Assembly: GCA_905210905.1 (NCBI GenBank)
Contig: CAJLYQ010000012.1
Span: forward strand, 1-38,551
DNA: 38,551 nt
DNA from: an uncultured Christensenella sp.
GTDB taxonomy: Bacteria; Bacillota; Clostridia; Christensenellales; DTU072
Direction of reading: 5' to 3'
Position numbers and translations under genes: made by a program. Below the pieces are notes generated by a model that saw only the letters and a list, made by a program, of their open reading frames with translations, searched no databases and was not told where the DNA came from. Below, piece after piece: positions 1-8,200 of this stretch; the first letter of the stretch is position 1, and each line of letters opens with the position of its first letter.

Positions 1-26
1 CTAGGAGTGGGGCAAATGCGGCGATT

Positions 27-83
27 TTTCGCGAAAACGGAGCGTAGGCGTACCGACGTACGGTAACGACGTTTCTCGCGAAA
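27..83. repeat. Palindromic repeat, nested hairpins
   Basis: TTTCGCGA at 27-34 pairs with TCGCGAAA at 76-83, AACG at 36-39 with CGTT at 70-73, and TACCG at 51-55 with CGGTA at 61-65. The result is a nested, cruciform-like structure with no coding potential that I can support. It abuts the MITE-like element that begins at 84. It is probably an intergenic repeat of this genome, but only one copy lies in the window, so repetitiveness is an inference. Confidence 0.5.
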
Positions 84-190
84 GTCCCATAAAAACTCTT
101 ATCTCGTCCGCTTGCTTTTCCCCTCATCCGTCAACTTCGTTGCCACCTTCCCCGTGGGGGAAGGCTTAATTCGTTTCGTTTTTATGGGAC
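84..190. repeat. MITE-like element with 13-bp terminal inverted repeats
   Basis: A perfect 13-bp inverted repeat (GTCCCATAAAAAC at 84-96 and its complement at 178-190) bounds a 107-bp non-coding segment. Inside is a strong hairpin, CCTTCCCC then GGGGAAGG, preceded by a CCCCTCATCCG motif. From memory, similar 'CTCATCCG...CCTTCCCC' palindromic units recur in intergenic regions of many gut Firmicutes. No transposase is present, so movement in trans is inferred. It lies just downstream of the aph-like gene. Confidence 0.55.
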
Positions 191-215
191 GTAAAGCGTC
201 ACGTTTGCGTCGCTC

Positions 216-965
216 CTATTCGTAGTCGACGACGTCTACCCAGTGCATCAGGAATTCTCTTTCTTCTTTCTTCCCTTTCACCATCTGGCTTGCCGCTACG
301 ATAGGTATCCATTTTTGAACGTACTGTTTCGCAGTATCGCTCTTGTTGCAGAAAAGGGTAAGGTATTTTTCCGCAAGGTCGATTTGTCCGTCGAGCCAGA
401 ACAAAAGGTACGTTCTCGCAACGTCCGCGGACGCGTTGCCTTGCGTTGCGTGCGACCAGTCGATAATGTACGGCGTGCCGTCTTCCGATATGATTATGTT
501 GCTCGGGTTGAAGTCGCCGTGGCAAACTTTGTCATGTTTCGGAAGAGAATCGAGTCTTGTGTGGAGTTCGTATCTCGTCGTGGCGGAAAGATCGGTTTGT
601 GCGATTTTCCTGTTCATTTTGTCTTTAAGTTTGTTAAGAAGCGGCGCACGTTTGGAATGAACTTCCATTTGCAGGTCGACGAACAGGTTGAGATACTCGT
701 CGATTTTTTCCGGATACTCTTTCATAAGTTGTTCGAGCGTTTTTCCGGGAATGTATTCGATGACGATCGCCCATTTCCCGTCGATTTTCGTTACTTCGAG
801 AAGTTTCGGTATGTTAAGTCCCGTTTCTTCCACTCTCGCCTGGTTCAACGCCTCGTTGAGAATGTCCGCTTTGGAATAGTTCTCGTCGAAAAGTTTGATG
901 ATTTTGTCGCCGTCGCGATATATGGTTTTCGTGGTACGAACCGCTACTATTTTATCGAGTTTCAT
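216..965 (-). CDS. Aminoglycoside/choline kinase-like phosphotransferase (APH family)
   Basis: Protein of 249 aa with the APH kinase fold. The catalytic loop HGDFNPSN lies at about residues 149-156 (Asp151 the likely base), and the metal-binding IIDW is at about 167-170. The N-terminal part carries an ATP-binding beta-sheet and a hinge-like IEYIPG near 69-74. The start is set by a strong AAAGGAGG ribosome site upstream of the ATG. The gene follows adhE after 22 bases on the same strand, so it is probably transcribed from the rex promoter. The real substrate is unknown. Proteins of this type are often annotated as aminoglycoside phosphotransferases, but a role as a small-molecule or sugar kinase is as likely, and antibiotic resistance should not be assumed. 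The repeat DNA at 84-190 follows its stop. Confidence 0.85.
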   Translation of the reverse strand: MKLDKIVAVRTTKTIYRDGDKIIKLFDENYSKADILNEALNQARVEETGLNIPKLLEVTKIDGKWAIVIEYIPGKTLEQLMKEYPEKIDEYLNLFVDLQMEVHSKRAPLLNKLKDKMNRKIAQTDLSATTRYELHTRLDSLPKHDKVCHGDFNPSNIIISEDGTPYIIDWSHATQGNASADVARTYLLFWLDGQIDLAEKYLTLFCNKSDTAKQYVQKWIPIVAASQMVKGKKEEREFLMHWVDVVDYE

Positions 966-987
966 TGCTATTGCCTCCTTTCCGATA

Positions 988-3603
988 TTAGTCGCGCTTG
1001 CCGTAGTAAGCGTTAAGATACATTTGCTTGATTTCGCTCATAAGCGGATATCTCGGATTTGCTCCCGTGCATTGATCGTCGAACGCCTGTTCGGTCATTT
1101 CGTCGAGTTTTTCAAGGAAGTACGCTTCGTCTATGCCGTAGTCTTTTATCGTCTTTTTGATACCCACTCTCTCTTTGAGTTCATCGAGTTTAGCGATGAA
1201 GTTTTCAAGTTTTTCATTGTCGTTCTTGCCTTTGATTCCGAGATAATCGGCTACTTCGGCATACCTTGCAAGCGTGTGCGGATACCCGTACTGCGGGAAC
1301 GTACCCATCTTGGTGGGAACTTCAGCCGCGTTGAAACGGAGTACTTCGTCAATCATAAGCGCGTTGGCTACGCCGTGCGGCAGATGGTGGAATGCTCCGA
1401 GTTTATGAGCCATCGAGTGGCATACTCCCAAAAATGCGTTTGCAAACGCCATACCTGCCATCGTGGCGGCATTACCCATTTTTTCACGAGCGACGGGGTC
1501 GTTCGGACCGTTGTCGTACGCTTTGGGAAGGTATTCGAATATCATCTTAAGACTTCTGAGCGCAAGACCGTCGGTGTAGTCGGTAGCGAGCATCGAAGCA
1601 TACGCTTCGAGATTGTGCGTTACCGCGTCGATACCGCTTGCCGCGGTAAGTCCTTTGGGTGCGTTCATCATCATATCCGCGTCCACGATTGCCATATTGG
1701 GCATAAGTTCGTAGTCGGCAAGCGGATATTTTACGCCGCTCTTTTCGTCGGTGATAACGGCAAAGGGAGTAACTTCGCTGCCCGTTCCGGCAGAAGTGGG
1801 AACAGCGATAAAGTACGCTTTTTCTCCCATTTTCGGGAAGGTGTAGACACGTTTTCTGATGTCCATAAAGCGCATCACAAGGTCCATAAAGTCTACTTCG
1901 GGATGTTCGTACATTACCCACATAATTTTGCCTGCGTCCATTGCCGAGCCGCCGCCCAAAGCGATGATGCAGTCGGGTTGGAACGCGTTCATTGCGGCAG
2001 TTCCTTCTTTTGCGCAAGCAAGCGTCGGATCGGGCGCAACGTTAAAGAACGTCGTGTGAGCAATTCCCATTTCGTCGAGTTTGTCGGTGATGGGCTTGGT
2101 GTAACCGTTGTTGTAAAGGAACGAGTCGGTTACGATAAACGCTTTTTTCTTGCCCATAACCGTTTTGAGTTCGTCGAGTGCGACGGGTAAACAACCTTTC
2201 TTAATGTATACTTTCTGAGGTGCTCTGAACCACAGCATATTTTCTCTCCTTTCCGCTACCGTTTTAATGTTGAGCAGGTGTTTTACGCCTACGTTTTCGC
2301 TTACGCTGTTGCCGCCCCACGAGCCGCATCCCAAGGTAAGGGAAGGCGTAAGACGGAAGTTGTAGATGTCGCCGATACCGCCCTGAGAAGACGGAGTGTT
2401 GACCAAAATACGACAGGTCTTCATTCTTTCGAAGAACTCCGCAAGTTTTTCTTTTTCGGTAAGTTGGTTAATGTAAACGGAAGAAGTGTGACCGTAACCG
2501 CCGTCGGCGATAAGGCGTTCCGCCTTGTCCATAGCGTCGTAAAAATCTTTCGCTTTGTACATTGCGAGAACGGGGCTGAGTTTTTCGTGAGCGAATTCTT
2601 CGCTGAGTTCTACGCTTTCTACTTCGCCGATAATGATTTTGGTTTCTTCGGGAACGGTTACGCCGGCAAGCGCGGCAATCTTCGCCGCTTTCTGTCCGAC
2701 GATTTTCGCGTTGAGCGCGCCGTTGATGATGATGGTTTTTCTGACTTTCTCGGTTTCGTCCGCGTTAATGAAGTAGCAACCGCGCGCTTTGAATTCTTTT
2801 TTAACCGCGGAGTAGATTTTTTCTTCTACGATGACAGATTGCTCGGACGCGCAAATCATACCGTTGTCAAACGTTTTACTGTGAATAATGCTGTTTACCG
2901 CAAGAGTAATATCGGCGGTTTCGTCGATAATGGCAGGGGTGTTGCCCGCGCCTACGCCGAGCGCCGGTTTGCCCGACGAGTACGCCGCTTTTACCATTCC
3001 CGGTCCGCCCGTTGCAAGGATTATGTCCGCGTCTTTCATAAGGGTGTTCGTCATTTCCAAACTGGGAATATCGATCCAACCGATGATGTCTTCGGGCGCG
3101 CCTGCCGCAACCGCCGCGTCGCGTACGATTTTTGCCGCCGCTATCGTCGAGTTCTTCGCTCTCGGGTGAGGACTGATGATTATGCCGTTACGCGTTTTGA
3201 GCGATATGAGAGTTTTGAAAATCGCCGTGGAAGTCGGGTTCGTCGTGGGGATAACCGCGCCTACAAGTCCGATAGGCTCCGCTATCTTCTTGATGCCGAA
3301 CGCTTTGTCTTCTTCAAGCACGCCCACCGTTTGCGTGTGACGATAGGTGTTGTAAATGTACTCCGCAGCATAGTGGTTCTTGATGACTTTGTCTTCCACT
3401 ACGCCCATTCCCGTTTCTTCAACCGCCAATTTGGCAAGAGGAATACGCGCCTTGTTCGCCGCTTCCGCCGCACGGAAGAAAATTTCGTCAACCTGCGCTT
3501 GAGTGTACGTCGCAAATACGTTCTGCGCTTTGCGTACTCTGGCTATGAGATTTTCAAGTTTCTCTACACAGTCAACTTTCTCGATTACGTTCTGAGTGTC
3601 CAT
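988..3603 (-). CDS. adhE: Bifunctional acetaldehyde-CoA/alcohol dehydrogenase AdhE
   Basis: Protein of 871 aa, the usual AdhE length. It reduces acetyl-CoA to acetaldehyde and then ethanol, consuming two NADH, in the cytoplasm; family members assemble into spirosomes. Residues 1 to about 445 are the aldehyde dehydrogenase half, with NAD-binding GVGAGNTP near 216-223 and the nucleophile Cys251 in NGMICASEQ. The rest is the iron-dependent alcohol dehydrogenase half, with GGGSAMDAGK for cofactor binding and metal ligands in IDAVTHNLEAYAS and CHSMAHKLGAFHH. The start codon lies two bases after the rex stop, and its ribosome site (AGGAGAG) is inside the end of rex, so the two are translationally coupled. 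Regulation by Rex is expected from the family and from the promoter-proximal palindromes. The reading frame is intact. Confidence 0.97.
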   Translation of the reverse strand: MDTQNVIEKVDCVEKLENLIARVRKAQNVFATYTQAQVDEIFFRAAEAANKARIPLAKLAVEETGMGVVEDKVIKNHYAAEYIYNTYRHTQTVGVLEEDKAFGIKKIAEPIGLVGAVIPTTNPTSTAIFKTLISLKTRNGIIISPHPRAKNSTIAAAKIVRDAAVAAGAPEDIIGWIDIPSLEMTNTLMKDADIILATGGPGMVKAAYSSGKPALGVGAGNTPAIIDETADITLAVNSIIHSKTFDNGMICASEQSVIVEEKIYSAVKKEFKARGCYFINADETEKVRKTIIINGALNAKIVGQKAAKIAALAGVTVPEETKIIIGEVESVELSEEFAHEKLSPVLAMYKAKDFYDAMDKAERLIADGGYGHTSSVYINQLTEKEKLAEFFERMKTCRILVNTPSSQGGIGDIYNFRLTPSLTLGCGSWGGNSVSENVGVKHLLNIKTVAERRENMLWFRAPQKVYIKKGCLPVALDELKTVMGKKKAFIVTDSFLYNNGYTKPITDKLDEMGIAHTTFFNVAPDPTLACAKEGTAAMNAFQPDCIIALGGGSAMDAGKIMWVMYEHPEVDFMDLVMRFMDIRKRVYTFPKMGEKAYFIAVPTSAGTGSEVTPFAVITDEKSGVKYPLADYELMPNMAIVDADMMMNAPKGLTAASGIDAVTHNLEAYASMLATDYTDGLALRSLKMIFEYLPKAYDNGPNDPVAREKMGNAATMAGMAFANAFLGVCHSMAHKLGAFHHLPHGVANALMIDEVLRFNAAEVPTKMGTFPQYGYPHTLARYAEVADYLGIKGKNDNEKLENFIAKLDELKERVGIKKTIKDYGIDEAYFLEKLDEMTEQAFDDQCTGANPRYPLMSEIKQMYLNAYYGKRD

Positions 3604-3605
3604 TT

Positions 3606-4262
3606 TCAGTTGCTCTCCTTAATAAGAATTTCTTTTAATTGTTTGCTTAATATTGCAAGCGAAGACGCCATGTCTTCGTTTTTTACCGCTACGTTCTCGG
3701 GTAAGGTCAAATGTATGGGCGTAAAATTCCAAATCGCCCGTATCCCACTCTCGACCATAACGTCAGCCATCGCCTGAGCATGCTCCTGCGGCGTGGTAAG
3801 TATGCCTATTTTAATGTTTAACTTTTCAATAACGTCGGGAAGTTTGCCCGTCGGAAAAATAATCTTACCGTTAATCTCACTCCCGATAACGGCGTCGCTT
3901 ATGTCAAACCCCGCTACAATGTTAAACCCGTACTTCGCAAACCCCTGATAACCAAGCAACGCCTGACCGAGTTTGCCTACGCCGACAAGAACCGCGTCTT
4001 TCGTGTTGTTGTACCCGAGAAACGCCTCAATGTCGGAAATAAGCGCGTCCAAGTCGTACCCGACCTTCGGCTTGCCGACAGAACGAATGGCGTTGGACAA
4101 ATCTTTCTTAACAAGCGACGCGTTCTCACGCACCGCGTCGGCAAGAGCAACAGACGAAACCGTTTTCTTCCCGTCCTTTTTCATCGCCAACAACGCTTTA
4201 AGATAAATCGGCATCCGATTGTACACCGCTAACGATACAAAATTCCCGCTTTCTTCCGCCAT
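3606..4262 (-). CDS. rex: Redox-sensing transcriptional repressor Rex
   Basis: Protein of 218 aa. An N-terminal winged helix (about 10-70) is followed by a Rossmann NADH-binding domain with GVGKLG at 94-99. Rex dimers leave DNA when NADH rises, which derepresses fermentation genes. It is first in the rex-adhE-aph operon, so it probably controls itself and adhE. The recognition-helix region reads ASLVKKDLS, whereas classical Rex proteins generally have a QVR(K/R)DL-type helix. This fits the unusual palindromes in its promoter, which contain ATCGAT rather than the classical TTGTTAA half-site. The start is supported by AGGAGA a few bases upstream of the ATG. Confidence 0.92.
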   Translation of the reverse strand: MAEESGNFVSLAVYNRMPIYLKALLAMKKDGKKTVSSVALADAVRENASLVKKDLSNAIRSVGKPKVGYDLDALISDIEAFLGYNNTKDAVLVGVGKLGQALLGYQGFAKYGFNIVAGFDISDAVIGSEINGKIIFPTGKLPDVIEKLNIKIGILTTPQEHAQAMADVMVESGIRAIWNFTPIHLTLPENVAVKNEDMASSLAILSKQLKEILIKESN

Positions 4263-4270
4263 ACTTCTCC

Positions 4271-4303
4271 TATCGATATTTTTTTATCGATATAATTATA
4301 TCG
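4271..4303. promoter_or_regulatory. Candidate Rex operator: overlapping palindromes
   Basis: Two overlapping dyads lie between the rex promoter and its start codon. One is TATCGATA, six T, TATCGATA (4271-4292). The other is the perfect 16-bp palindrome CGATATAATTATATCG (4288-4303), which contains the -10 box. Both share the ATCGAT-type half-site. Rex usually regulates itself and adhE, so this is the expected place for its operator. The motif differs from classical Rex sites, so the assignment is inferred from position and symmetry. Confidence 0.6.
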
Positions 4304-4323
4304 TATGCTCTGCGGATTGTCAA
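4295..4323 (-). promoter_or_regulatory. Sigma-A-type promoter of rex-adhE-aph
   Basis: On the minus strand TTGACA (4323-4318) and TATAAT (4300-4295) are separated by exactly 17 bases, a consensus housekeeping promoter. The -10 lies inside a 16-bp palindrome, so a repressor bound there would block RNA polymerase. Confidence 0.85.
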
Positions 4324-4370
4324 TAGAAAAAATAACATTTTCTATTTAAAAAAATAAACGCAATGATTGA

Positions 4371-4416
4371 TGTGGACCCCAAAAGTTGGACAGAAATGTA
4401 AAACTTTTGGAGGTGC
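4371..4416 (+). repeat. IS3-type left end, first copy
   Basis: This is the first of two direct 46-bp repeats beginning TGTGGACCCC, a terminus typical of IS3-family elements. It ends just before a transposase orfA remnant. CCAAAAGT and ACTTTTGG can pair, which would partly sequester the GGAGGT ribosome site of orfA. Confidence 0.65.
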
Positions 4417-4422
4417 ATTTTT

Positions 4423-4554
4423 ATGGTAAAACAAAAACGAAAATTCAGAAAATACTCGCCTGATTTCAAATTGTCCATTATACTGGATATGCGTGAACAT
4501 TATCTCGGATATATGGAGACTGATGTGCACCCCAAAAGTCGGACAGAAATGTAA
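4423..4554 (+). pseudogene. Truncated IS3-family transposase OrfA
   Basis: This reading frame of 43 codons starts at an ATG seven bases after GGAGGT. Its first 30 or so residues (KFRKYSPDFK, then LSIILDMREH) match the start of the OrfA helix-turn-helix region of IS3-type transposases. After about residue 32 it runs into the second IS end and stops. The rest of orfA, all of orfB and the right end are missing, so the element is dead. It sits at the edge of the AT-rich polysaccharide island and probably marks an old insertion or rearrangement. Confidence 0.7.
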
Positions 4555-4569
4555 AACTTTTGGGGTGCA
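4524..4569. repeat. Second IS end with perfect 14-bp inverted repeat
   Basis: This is a direct repeat of 4371-4416 with a few changes. It contains a perfect 14-bp inverted repeat: TGCACCCCAAAAGT at 4526-4539 pairs with 4556-4569. It is either a second left end truncated right after its hairpin or the two ends of an internally deleted element brought together. It lies about 20 bases from the 3' end of the CitC-like reading frame and could also act as a hairpin at the end of that transcript. Confidence 0.6.
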
Positions 4570-4588
4570 TATCAATTCGAGAGTTTTT

Positions 4589-5221
4589 TTATTTGTAATG
4601 TTTTACCAAAAAATCATATGTTGTTTTTGGAACAATTTTTTTGATAGCAGAAAAATCTTTATTTTCTAAATATTTTCTCACTAAACTTGCAGAAATCACA
4701 TTGCCAGATTCTTCTTTTCTAGCAATTTCTTCAAATTCAATTCCATATCTTGGCAAAATTTCTTTCATTTTTTGATTGTATTGATTTGTGACTTTGTCTA
4801 GTGGTTCTGCTCCAGCAAATCTAACGTTCACACCAATTGTTGGTGCAATGTATCTTGCAAAAATCTCAACATCCATGGTTGGATCAATTTGCTTGTCTTG
4901 AAGTTTGCTCTTGTTGAAATAATCTGTGAATGTTAGAGATGAAATCATGAACTTTCCAGAAGGAAGAACAATAACATTGTCAAGATCGGCGACACCCTTT
5001 TTGACGAGTTCCATTCTATCTGCAAACTTAAACACAGATTTATCTTCTTCAACAACAAAAACAAAAAGTTTTCTGCATTGTTTTGAAGATGATTCAATCA
5101 AATATCTATGTCCCAAAGTGAAAGGGTTGCAATTCATAACAATTGCACCAACCTTGTCATGATATTTTTTGAGTGAATTGAGATAAGTCTCAAGCTCTGG
5201 GTTACAATGATCCCCCCCCAT
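4589..5221 (-). pseudogene. CitC-like nucleotidyltransferase domain, out of frame with its parent protein
   Basis: This reading frame of 210 codons matches the C-terminal catalytic domain of [citrate (pro-3S)-lyase] ligase. It has the nucleotide-binding signature NCNPFTLGHRYLI near residues 30-42, FADRMELVKKGVADL near 64-78 and ISASLVRKYL near the end. It lacks the N-terminal acetyltransferase-like part of true CitC, and no citrate lyase genes are nearby, so a role in citrate fermentation is unlikely. More likely it activates an acid or a phosphorylated group for surface-polymer decoration. Its ATG at 5221 has no ribosome site and lies directly beside the G8 run; the upstream 1169-aa frame runs into it one base out of phase. 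With nine (or six) G it would be the C-terminal domain of that protein, about 1351 aa in the nine-G form. I therefore read it as a displaced domain: phase-off, a pseudogene, or a sequencing error. Confidence 0.75.
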
Positions 5222-8200
5222 GAGATAAATTCATTTGGCACACCAAATATTGGGAGAGGTGTAATATTAGTTTTTGGTTTATCACCAAAAGTAGTTTGAT
5301 AGAATTTTTGTGATTTGATATGTTCAAAAATCTTCTCTGCAAATACTTTTTGACCAATGTGTGAAAGGTGCGAATAATCAATAAAGACATCTCCATAATT
5401 ATGTGGTCTATCAAACAATTCTCTTAAATTCAAAAAGTCAAAATAAGGAATGCATATATCTGGCAAATTGCTCCAAACTTCAAAGACAACAATATCGCCA
5501 TCCTTTATTGGTAAATCAAACAATGTTTGATATAAATCTTTTCTTCTATAATTTAAGAACGAACCATAGTTTTCAACTTTGTAGTTAATGTTATTTGCAT
5601 TAAAAAGTGCTTGAAGTTGTGTGGATGAAGTGTCACTGTCAGAACAACCATAACCAAATGTTCCGCAACCACCTAGCATGAAAATTGTTTTATCAGCATT
5701 ATCTGGTTGATTTAATGTTATTCTATGTCCATTTCTTATATTTTTTAATTTGCTGTTATAGTCTAAATATTGTCTTTTCCCATGAATATCTATTTCAGAT
5801 TTTGCCGCATCAAACAATTCGCACCAATCATCATGATTATAATTTTTTTGTGCAAACACAGAAAAAGTATCTGGTGTTTTTTTCAATATGTTAATATATT
5901 CATATTCAGACTTGTGCTTAATTATATTGTCTTCACGAGCATCTCTTTTTTCTTCGGATGGAAATTTTGGATAGCTTACACAAAGAATATTTACATTTGG
6001 ATGAGTTTTCTTATATTCCAAAATTGGTCTATAAACAGTTGCATAGGCAAGGGCTTTCCATAATTGAGATAAAAGATTTAAAACATTGCAACCTAGAGCA
6101 TTAAAAGCTTTTATTTCATCACAAACATAAATTAATGTTCCTTTCGTTGGTAACCCTTTTTCAAAGAATGTTCTTCCAAAGTTGATACTTTGAGGATGTT
6201 TATATTCAAAAGTTTTATTGGAATAATATCCATCAACTACAACTGAATCATCTAATTGTAAAGAAAGAACGAAGTCTTCAAAAATATCAAGATATTTTTC
6301 TTCACAATAAACAGAAATGTTTGTAATGTTGTTATCTTTTAACCATTTACCAATGTTGTAACCAAGCAAGTGTAATGTGCTAAAATTATTTTTCATTTGT
6401 TCAGTTGCAACACTTCTTGTTGGTGTTTTTTCAAGATTTTCAGTTTTTTCTATTTTTTTATTCATAACATGTCTATTACCTAAAAGTTGGTCATTCAGCC
6501 ATGCTTTTGATCTTGAAATTTCTTTTTCTAATCGTGGCTCAATTTTTGAGTAGTCTGGTCTAATCAAAAAATTTGGGTTTTTGCAAATTTCTTCTGGGGC
6601 ATAAACGAATCTGTCGCCAACACCAAAAAGTTTGGCAAGTGTTTCAAACCTAGAAGTTCCTCTTTTTGCATTGACAATTGCAACAAAATTTTTTCTGAAT
6701 ATAATTGAGAAACATGTTCCATGGAAAGAATCTGTTACAACATATTTTGCGTTCATCAAATGATAGATTTGCTCTTCTATAGTCGCTTGTGTAAGAATCC
6801 CGTACTTTTGCATTTGTTTTACCTTATCGTCATTATCATACTGCTTATCGGTTATCGAAACGACTTTCATGTCTTTTTTTCGAGAAACATAATCCAACGC
6901 GTTCATTTTTTCCGTATTGGGGTCAAGAATGTACGCAAAAATAAAGTCCCCTTCTGTTTTTCTTTCTGCATCATTTGCAATGCTTTGCCAGTTTTTAATG
7001 TCGCACAAAAAGACTGGATCAACATTTTGAACGGCTTGCAAATTGAATAGGTTAGACATTATTTCCACACCATCTAGTTCTCTAACAGAGAGCACTTCAA
7101 AACGTTCTAAAAGTTTTTTAAGTACAGGTATTTCTTCACTTGGAATCTTTGGATCTTTGTGACCAAATGAAGTTGCATAAGATATTTTCTTTTTGTCATC
7201 ATCAACAAAGTCCAAAAAGAGTGAATGACCCCAAGTTTTATAACAATGATAGAACCAAAGTTGATCAGAACCAATCAAAAATGTGTCAATGTTTTTGTTG
7301 TGCTTTGAAAAGTCAGAGAATGGGTAAGTTTCTGTCATAACATAGCCATGTTTTCTAACGAACTCACTAGCATTATCTCTTTTGTGAAACGGTGAAGTGA
7401 TCATGCAAACAGAAAGCCCCAAAGACGAAACGTATTCCATCAGGGCGTAATATGTTAAAGTCGAGCCGTAATTCGACCATTTATCTTCAAACCACCAACC
7501 GAATATCCCGACGTCGTATTTGCCCGTACTCGCATATCGAAACGCCTGAGAAAAAGTATCTCCTTTAGACAATCTATAGAAAAAAACGTCCCTGTTCATC
7601 GGTTTAATTCCGGGCTTGTATAATGCCCAGTTAATATCTTTCACAGCATTAAACATTTTGTCATAATCGCATTCTTTTTTTATGCCAACAAAATTATTGA
7701 TTTTGTTTATAACATTAAATCCTTTTTGTGTGTTGCAAAGAACCAAAGAAACACCTTTGTTGTCGTTGATTTCAGGCAAAATCTTATCAATTCCCCAGAA
7801 ATCACCAATTGTTATATCGCCAATTCTTTTTTGGTTTGCATATTTGCACTCAAAGCAAACATTTCTTTGTGAGTACCCCCACAAAAAGGCATTAAAGTAA
7901 TCTCCATTATACGGACTAATTCTTTTTGTTCCATCCTTGGCAACAACAACAACAACATTGCATGCCCATCCCAGTTCTTTTGATCGAAAATCAACACTTT
8001 CTATGGGCGAATCTACATCTCCAAAAAATTCATTTAAAAACTTTTCGTATGCCCCCGGAGAAACGACACCATGGCACAAAATATCAATTGTGATCAAATT
8101 GTCGTAGTTTTTCATCAAAAAAGATTTTAGCCCAGAAACTTGACATGGACAGCCAGCAAAAACAACAGGGCTTTTTGATGCTTCCAAACATTTTTTAACT

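Noticed and set aside
243..1016. Long plus-strand reading frames opposite aph, adhE, glgP, glgB, spoIIE and other genes
   Set aside because: They are antisense shadows of intact genes with clear motifs. They are rich in Arg, Val and Phe as expected from reversed codons, and match no family.
4589..5221. True citrate lyase ligase (citC)
   Set aside because: It lacks the N-terminal part of CitC, no citrate lyase genes are adjacent, and it aligns as the next domain of the upstream frame.
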